DNA of 64,000 nucleotides, taken from contig SKCR01036132.1 of assembly GCA_019454045.1 (NCBI GenBank), forward strand, positions 42,339 through 106,338, written 5' to 3'. This stretch comes from Zanthoxylum bungeanum (Eukaryota; Streptophyta; Magnoliopsida; Sapindales; Rutaceae). The translations under genes and the position numbers were made by a program. The notes under the pieces were generated by a model. The model ran no database searches. It saw only the letters and a list, made by a program, of their open reading frames with translations, and was not told where the DNA came from. Below, piece after piece: positions 57,498-64,000 of the stretch (the stretch's first letter is position 1; each line of letters starts with the position of its first letter).

Positions 57498-58733
57498 GAA
57501 AGTGCAACACATCTCTGCAACCTAGACTACCATGCCACAGCTCCCCCTGAGAGAGTAATCAGATACCCCAAAGTAGACTTTTGGGAATCCACATCTTCTG
57601 CCATATCTGAATCGGTGTATCCCATCAACACTGGTTCGCTGCTTCCAAAAACATAGTCTCATTTTGGATGTGCCTCGTAGATACCGCATAATCCATTTGA
57701 TGGCATTCCAGTGTTCTTGTCCTGGGTTTGACATAAACCGGCTGACCAATCAAACTGTGTGTGCTAAATCTGGCCTCGTGCACACCATGGCATACATAAG
57801 ACTTCCCATTGCTGAGGTGTATGGAACCTGTTTCATTTCCTCCTTCTCTGTCTCAGTAGAGGGGCTCTGTTGTGTACTCAATATAAAATGGGTAGCAAGA
57901 GGAGTGCTAACCGCTTTAGCATTGTCCATCTTGAATCTCTGAAGTACCTTCTCGATGTACTCCTCCTGTGATAAGTATAATCTCATGGCTTTCCGATCAC
58001 AACCGATCTTGATGCCAAGAATCTGTTTAGCTGGCCCTAAGTCTTTCATCTCAAAATACTTACTCAGTTGCTGCTTTAAATTATCAATCCTCGATTGATT
58101 CTGGCCAACTATCAACATATCATCTACATACAGTAGTAAGATGATAAAGTCATTTCGTCAGAAAATTTCTGAACGAAAACACAATGGTCTGAAGTGGTCT
58201 TCTTGTATCCCTACTCCCCTATAACTGACTCGAACTTCACATACCACTGTCTCGGTGCATGTCTCAAACCGTAGAGGCTTTTCCTGATTCTGCACATATA
58301 GTCCTCTTTCCCTCTGACTCTGAAGCCTTCTGGTTGCTCCATATAAATTTCTTCTTCCAGATCTCCGTGAAGAAATGCGGCCTTGACATCCATCTGCTCA
58401 ACTTCCAGGTCGAGGCTTGCTGCTAAGCTGAGTACTACCCGGATGGATGACATCTTCACAACTGGAGAGAAGATTTCATCAAAGTCAATGTCTTTCCTCT
58501 GATTGAATCCCTTGACAACTAATCTGGCTTTGTACCAGGGTTGTGAAGTGTGCTCCTGTTGCTTCACCCTGTACACCCATTTGTTCTTAAAAGCTCTTTT
58601 GCCTCTTGGAAATTTCACCAACTCAAAAGTGTAATTGTCATGCAAAGATTTCATCTCATCTTGCATGGCTTCCTCCCACTTTTCTTTGTCTTATGTTTCC
58701 ACAGCCTCCTGGAAGCTCTCGGGTTCTCCCCCG
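57498..58733 (-). pseudogene. C3 reverse transcriptase
   Basis: Frame 58666-58211: MQDEMKSLHDNYTFELVKFP, WYKARLVVKGFNQRKDIDFD, EQMDVKAAFLHGDLEEEIYM and KSLYGLRHAPRQWYVKFES. After a shift near 58200 comes LYVDDMLIVGQNQSRI (YVDD near 58119-58130), then LGPAKQILGIKIGCDRKAMR, and YTSAMGSLMYAMVCTRPDLA (57860-57770). Later frames (57749-57522) cover the connection domain to the RNase H start. The YVDD box is intact, but shifts and a stop near 57748 inactivate the protein. Confidence 0.92.
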
Positions 58734-60744
58734 TGTTGGGTTTATATTAGGTCCCAATGATCAAATCAAGCAATGAAACAAATATGTGAATACTTGTAAA
58801 AGCATGGCGGAATCATACTTACAACAATCGGTTATAGTGATGCGAGGAACAACAAAATCTCCAAGCTTTATGTCCATGAGGCTCTCGGCTTTCTTCAAAA
58901 ATTTTAGCTCCAAATTCGGCCATGGTCCTCCATTGATGCTCCAAGCTCCAAGTGGTGATTCCATGCTCACAAGTCGATTTCCCTATCACCTTCGTAAGTC
59001 TCCGGAAGTGTGCTAGCACCTTGGAAATTTTACCACAAAATTCCCTAAGCTTCTCCTTCATCTCACGGTTTTGTGCAGAAAAATGAAGAAGAAATGCCCA
59101 TTGGGCGAGAACAAGAGAAGAGAGATGAGAGAAAATGTGTGTTATTTTTTGGTTGTTGGAGATTTGTGTATCTAATACACAAATTCAACTTTCAAAAAGA
59201 CAAAGGCATTTAAGCCTACATCCACCACCATCAACTTCCATCACAATTCATATCAAAAGTGACTAGACATCACTTCACTCAAAGTGATGTGACTTCCATC
59301 ACTTGATTGACTAGTGATTTGACGCTTGATGTGACTTGTGGGCCGCACTTTAATTCGCAATGCGAGTGCGTCCGCAAACACTCATGGGCTCGGGTTTGCT
59401 AATTCCAAATTAACGAATTTTCCGTTGCGACGTAATTAAATAATTATGCCTAGCGAAATCATTATTCACGTCGCTAACGAATTAATTCTAAATTAACTCA
59501 TTTGCACGAATTAAAATCCAATTTCAATTCCGCGTCGAAATCTAATTTCGTTTAATATATCGAATATATTAATTTATCGATTATTTCCAAATTAATCGCT
59601 CTCTCTCTCTCTTTAAGTAATATTTTATCCCAGATAAAATATATTCGCAATTAATCCCAGATTAATTTTCTCTCTATCATTAATTAATCCCATATTAATA
59701 AAGTGCGAGTCATACGTCATCGGTGAATCTTCGGGAAGCAACCAATGAGATCCCTAGATATGTTGGCAGTAAATCCGGTCGTTGGACTATCCGAACACGT
59801 ACGTACCTAGTACTACGTTTTTACCGATTTACAAGACATGGTTGGCTTCTAGCAAAGCATCATGCCTACCCAATTCTCCAGAAATATTCTTACTGGAATA
59901 AGTGATCTACATCAGGCGTATTATACGTAGTATTGTGTATTTCGATCCAGCATCGGATGTCACGTGCAAGGCCTGAGGCTGGAAATATTTCTGCCATGTA
60001 CGAAGCACATATCGGATCTCTGGTAACTAGTCTCTATAATCGGAGAAACATGACCTAGTCATAATATCCCGATAGCTGCAGCATATGAGAGAACGAGTTC
60101 CGTATCCTACATGATCATCATCTCCACTATGACTGGAGTGATACTTCCATCTCGACATCACACCCAATACACTACGATTCTCAATATATCCAGAAGAGGT
60201 GTACACAGAACCTGTTAAAGCCCTGGACAACCAAAACCAAAGTACATTGATTGTCGCAAGTATTAGCGGTGCAAGTCTCAGGTTAAGACCAAATACACCT
60301 ACCCTGATTCGGACTTCCATAGACACATAGTCATACTACTAATGGAATTCCGATGGGTCTATCCAGAGCGAAGCTGTTTCCGTACCATCGGTAAACACAA
60401 CCTCATATTACACTTGCATGAGTATACTATACCCAAATATATGAGAACTATGTCGTTATGCTCCAATAACACGCACAAGTGCAATACTAGTCTATTCCGC
60501 ATTATCGATGTCCAGTCTCGATAATACTACGACTAGGGATATTTAATGATTAAACCTTCGTGGATTGATACTGTCTCATATCTTATCAATCTGGAACTAA
60601 TCATATGGACCTTTCATCATTTATACATCTTGGTGATCTAATCACAAATGATAAAAGAGCAATTTCCTTTGTCACATAGTTAATTTGTACAACAACACCA
60701 TGATCTGTACAAATAGTGATGCTATGGGTCATAACTGTCCAACA
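58734..60744 (-). mobile_element. Solo LTR of the C1/C2 copia family
   Basis: Starts TGTTGGGTTTATATTAGG and ends CATAACTGTCCAACA on the plus strand. Perfect CCCCG duplications lie at 58729-58733 and 60745-60749. 2011 bp. The U3 side (60000-60744) is close to C1/C2. The U5 side (58734-59300) is a distinct variant, showing that subfamilies differ mostly there. It interrupts C3 between integrase and RT. Confidence 0.95.
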
Positions 60745-62284
60745 CCCCGTCAGTAAGCAGCACATACTCGTATGCAGAGTATTTCGTTAAAGGTCGCCTT
60801 TCTCTAGGAGACCTTCTCTGTGGAACTGTTGGTGTAGCTTCTGGTACTGGTGGTTGATCACGATCATCATCTCTGGGAGCTTCATCACATGTACCCTCAT
60901 GTCTGGGAACCTTATCTTCAACTTGTACTGGCACCGATGTTTGAGGTTCTGGATTCACATCTCTGTATTGCTGGGGTATTGTCTTCATCTCCTTTCTGAT
61001 ATCTTTTATGGTCTGGTCTTCGACGAAGACAATATCTCGGCTTCTGACAATTTTCTTTTCAATATGATCATAGAGTTTGTAGCCGAAAGCATCCTGACCA
61101 TAGCCAATAAAGACACACTTTCACGTCTTTGCATCAAGCTTGGATCTCTCGTCCTTTGGGATGTGTACAAAAGCTTTGCACCCAAAGACATGCAAGTGTT
61201 CATAAGACACTTCTTTACCTGTCTAGGCTTGGTTAGGAACATTACCTTTCAGTGCGACTGCTGGGGACATGTTCAAAACATGTACTGTTGTGTTGAGTGT
61301 CTCCCCCCAAAATGTATTCGGCAGCTTGGCTTGTGACAGCAAGCTTCTGACCCTTTCGCACAAGGTTCTTTTCATCCTCTCAGCTAGGCCATTCAGCTGA
61401 GGTGTCTTTGGAGGTGTCGTTTGATGTCGGATTCCTTGCATCTTGCAGTACTGATCAAACGGACCTATGTATTCTCCACCGTTGTCTGTTCTGATGCATT
61501 TGAGTTTCTTGCCGGTTTCTCTCTCCACTAGGGCGTGAAACTCCTTGAACACTCTCAGCACTTGGTCTTTTCTCTTAAAGGTGTATACCAATGTCTTCCT
61601 TGAATGGTCGTCTATAAATGTCACAAAGTAAAGTGACCCTCCAAGTGTTCGTGTCTGCATCAGACCACATACATCTGAATGTATGAGATCAAGTACCTCC
61701 GGTTTCCACTGAGGCGAGTAGTTCTGGAAGGACACTCTGTTCTGCTTTCCAGCTATGCAGTGTTCACACTTCCGTAAGTAAGAGTTCTTCAACTTGGGAA
61801 GAATATTCTTCATGCGTAGTATTTCCATCCATGTTTGACTCATGTGACCGAGCTTTTTATGTCATAGCTTGGCTGCCTCATTACTGTTGACTGTATTTAT
61901 GTTACTATTGGAAATCTTAGCATGCATCAAATACAAAGTTGAATCTTTCTTACCTCGTGCCACCACCATTGATCCTTTAGTGAGCTTCCAGGTGCCGTCA
62001 CTAAAGGTGCTGCAGAAACCTTCATCATTCAGCTTACCTATTGAGATCAGGTTTAACCGGATATCTGGGATATTCTTGACTCCCTTTAACACTAGCCTTG
62101 TCCCGTTGTCTGTTTCAAGGCAGATGTCTCCAATACCAACGGCTTTGGACTGTCCGTCATTCCCCATCCTTACAGCACCGTAGTCTCCTGATGTGTAAGA
62201 TGAAAAGAAGTCTCTGCGAGATGTGGCATGTATGGAGGCGCCACTATCTATCACCCAACTAGTCTCGTGGCTGGCAAGATTCAC
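60745..62284 (-). pseudogene. C3 protease and integrase
   Basis: Frame 62284-61862 holds the protease site VIDSGASIHATSRRDFF and GVKNIPDIRLNLISIGKL. Frame 61843-61223 has the GAG-pre-integrase end RKCEHCIAGKQ and the integrase core LIHSDVCG, CIRTDNGGEYIGPFDQYCKM and NGLAERMKRTLCERVRSLLS (D, D, E kept). WGETLNTTVHVLNMSP closes the core. The linker to RT (61242-60722) has a basic VPQRRSPRERRPLTKYS patch and is frame-broken. The stop between the two main frames is at about 61861. Confidence 0.9.
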
Positions 62285-62290
62285 AACATC

Positions 62291-63144
62291 TTATTCGTAT
62301 ATAATACATAATTCTTTGGAGGTTTTGTCGGTGGTAGTAGCAACTCTTTCTTGATTAGAGTCACAATCTCTCCTGGACTGCTCGTTCTTCAGTTTGTAGC
62401 AATCTCTCTTCATATGGCCTTTCTTCTTACAGTAGAAACATTCGATTTCCCTCGTTCTTGATTTCCCCCGGTTCTTGTCTGATTTACCTGGGCCTCTGCT
62501 TTTACTCCTCCCCCTTCTGGTGTTCTTCTCCGTCACTGGAGCTTCTAAGGTTGAGGTTGATGCTGATGCTGACTCATGCATTCTCGTCCTCTTTTCTTCC
62601 TCGAAGATCTTGGTTTTCGCCATCTCCATAGTGACTTTCCCATCTGCGGCTGAATTGATCACCGTAGATCTGAACGTTTCCCATGATTTTGGTAACGTAT
62701 TAAGGAGTATTAAGCCATTTACCTCATCACCGAAGTCTATGCCCAATCCAGACAATTCTTTGATGATGCTGAGGAAATCGTTGATATGGTCCGTCACAGC
62801 TGTACCTTCCTGGTATTTCAACCCCATCATCTTCTTGATGTAGTACAACTTGTTGTTGCCAGTCTTTGCTCGAAAAGCTCCTCCAGTTTTCTCCATATGA
62901 CACGTGCATTTGTTTCTTCACTAACATGGTTCAAGATACTATCGTCGATCCACTGACAAATAGTACTACATATTTTCTGGTGAAGATTGTTCCACCTTGC
63001 TTCGGACATTTCTTCTGGTTTCTCCTCCAGAAATACCGATCCATCATAATCCTTCACATATAGAAGGTCTTTCATCCTTCCTCTCCATGTGAAATAATTG
63101 GTACTAGTCAACAAAATCATTTTTCCGACACCCCCTTCCATCAT
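62291..63144 (-). pseudogene. C3 gag
   Basis: ATG 63144 gives MMEGGVGKMILLTSTNYFTW, then RGRMKDLLYVKDYDG and VIWRKLEELF. A frame change near 62870 leads to RAKTGNNKLYYIKKMMGLKY, VTDHINDFLSIIKELSGLGI and LPKSWETFRSTVINSAADGK (UBN2-type gag). A basic Ser/Arg region and the zinc knuckle CFYCKKKGHMKRDC (about 62430-62390) follow. The rest is open to 62291. Gag packages RNA; only one clear frameshift separates it from an intact protein. Confidence 0.9.
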
Positions 63145-63776
63145 AACAATTCTGAGTAGAATTTCAAAAAACGGACCTCACTGTTGCGTCCGGAATGGTC
63201 TAAAATGGTGGAAATGACACTTCGTTTGTCAAAATCCGACACAGGGACCAAATTACAAATTTCAGAAATTACATGGGTCAAAGTGCAATTTCCGAAAGTT
63301 CAGGGTCCAAATAGCAATTACGGAAAAGTTTAGGGACTAAATTTTAATTTCCAGAAGTACAGGGACCTATATGAAATTTACCAGGTTTATGCTGACGTGG
63401 CAAGTGTTGCTGATGTGGCTGACACGTGGCGGATTACGTGGCAGCTGACTGGTCGATGACGTGGCGCTGACTGGGTGCTGACTGTGCGACACGTGGCGAT
63501 GACTGGGCGCTGACTGGACTGCTGATGTGGCGTCGTCTTCTTCCTTGGAATGTGCGTGCAGCACGTGTCTACGACTGGCGGCGCGTGGGGAAGAGTCTTT
63601 AAGGCGCGTGACGACTGCTGGGACCTCCGTTTGATTGCCGAAAATACCACCGTGCTCGTCTCGCCGTGAAAAGTCCGATGGTATGCTCAAAATCGATTTT
63701 CGACAACTTTCGTCGGAACCGACTTTCCGAACCGAATCTCTGTTACCGAGTTTCGGGATCCCACCGTGGAACCTTA
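63145..63776 (-). other. C3 leader with an ACGTGGC-rich array
   Basis: No gene. 63394-63533 carries repeated (TG)ACGTGGC, GACACGTGGC and GATGTGGC units separated by GCTGACTGG-type spacers. These are ABRE/G-box-like on either strand and lie between PBS and gag. Confidence 0.55.
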
Positions 63777-63789
63777 GCTCCTGATACCA
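63777..63789 (-). other. C3 primer-binding site (initiator tRNA-Met type)
   Basis: Minus-strand TGGTATCAGGAGC, two bases inside the 5' LTR, matching the iMet consensus TGGTATCAGAGC apart from one extra G. Confidence 0.85.
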
Positions 63790-63791
63790 CT

Positions 63792-64000
63792 TGTTGTGAT
63801 AAAACACACACAATAGAGGAGATGTGAGAGAAAACTCTTCTTTTATATTACACAACAAAAGAATTACAAAGCTTCAAAATCAAGCTTTACAAAAAACTCT
63901 CAACTCTCTTTACTCTCTATTATACAAATTTTGAGATGATGAGAATGGTCTGGGAGCTCCTTTTTATAGTGCCCAAACCGTGTGAACAGTGTCACACGGT
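63792..64000 (-). mobile_element. C3 5' LTR, partial
   Basis: Matches 54472-54685, from TGTTGTGATAAAA to GTGTCACACGGT, where the window ends. Confidence 0.92.

Larger units (their letters stand above)
54472..64000 (-). mobile_element. Ty1/copia element C3, broken by two solo LTRs, 5' LTR cut by window end
   Basis: Reads from beyond 64000 down to 54472. Both LTRs begin TGTTGTGATAAAA on the plus strand (54472 and 63792). The PBS is iMet type and the domain order gag-PR-IN-RT-RH is copia. Two solo LTRs interrupt it (58734-60744 and 55316-57497), and coding homology resumes across each. The sequence resembles the Tork/Tnt1 lineage (QMDVKAAFLHGDLEEEIYME). The visible 209 bp of the 5' LTR differs from the 3' LTR at roughly ten places by eye. 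Confidence 0.9.

Noticed and set aside
63367..63858. A 163-codon minus-strand frame overlapping the C3 leader and 5' LTR
   Set aside because: It runs across the LTR boundary and PBS and is made of the ACGTGGC array; a chance frame.
1..64000. CRISPR arrays, operons, tRNA or rRNA genes
   Set aside because: Repeats are LTRs, subterminal repeats or microsatellite. No cloverleaf with an acceptor or rRNA-like segment was recognised by eye; the setting is a plant nuclear genome. A tRNA scan would settle it.

Overview
This window is plant nuclear DNA, most likely from a eudicot, although the sequence alone does not fix the species. It is gene-poor, AT-rich and almost wholly made of nested transposable elements. 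I see no intact host gene, tRNA, rRNA, CRISPR array or prokaryotic feature. Elements were delimited by hand from TG...CA long terminal repeat (LTR) ends, target-site duplications (TSDs), primer-binding sites (PBSs) and protein motifs.

Layout. 1-1283 is the right end of a CACTA (En/Spm) DNA transposon. 1287-2745 is part of an Athila-like Ty3/gypsy LTR. 2751-5850 is a graveyard of TNP2-like, Ty1/copia pol and Ty3/gypsy gag fragments. A long solo LTR runs from 6403 to 16119 (TSD GGTGG). It is split by a hAT transposon at 8406-11978 (17-bp TIRs, TSD TTTATATT) and by a second solo LTR at 12047-14394 (TSD TAATC).

17388-52609 is one old copia element on the minus strand, here called C1. Four other elements interrupt it: a second copia element C2 (19761-29445, TSD GCCGG), an inverted Athila-type solo LTR G2 (31138-33213, TSD CCTTG), a truncated Athila-type LTR G3 (33611-35524), and a full-length Athila-type element G1 (39182-51992, TSD ACACC/ATACC) inserted in the 5' LTR of C1. 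52610-54471 is mostly unassigned. From 54472 to the window end lies a third copia element C3 on the minus strand. It is broken by two solo LTRs (55316-57497, TSD GAATG/GAAAG; 58734-60744, TSD CCCCG).

The most interesting object is G1. It has LTRs, a tRNA-Asp-type PBS, and decayed gag, protease, RT/RNase H and integrase. Between integrase and the 3' LTR it carries two extra reading frames. One is an uninterrupted 162-residue Cys-containing protein I do not recognise (47136-47624). The other is an intronless homologue of the plant cytokinin-activating enzyme LOG (47937-48588), decayed by one frameshift and two stops, with a C-terminal tail ending in an EAR-like LDLNL. Retrotransposon capture of a hormone-activation gene is the best candidate for an undescribed system here. 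The G1 LTR family also carries arrays of CACGTG (G-box/ABRE-like) sites just upstream of a TATA box, which raises the possibility of stress- or ABA-responsive transcription of the cargo. That link is inference.
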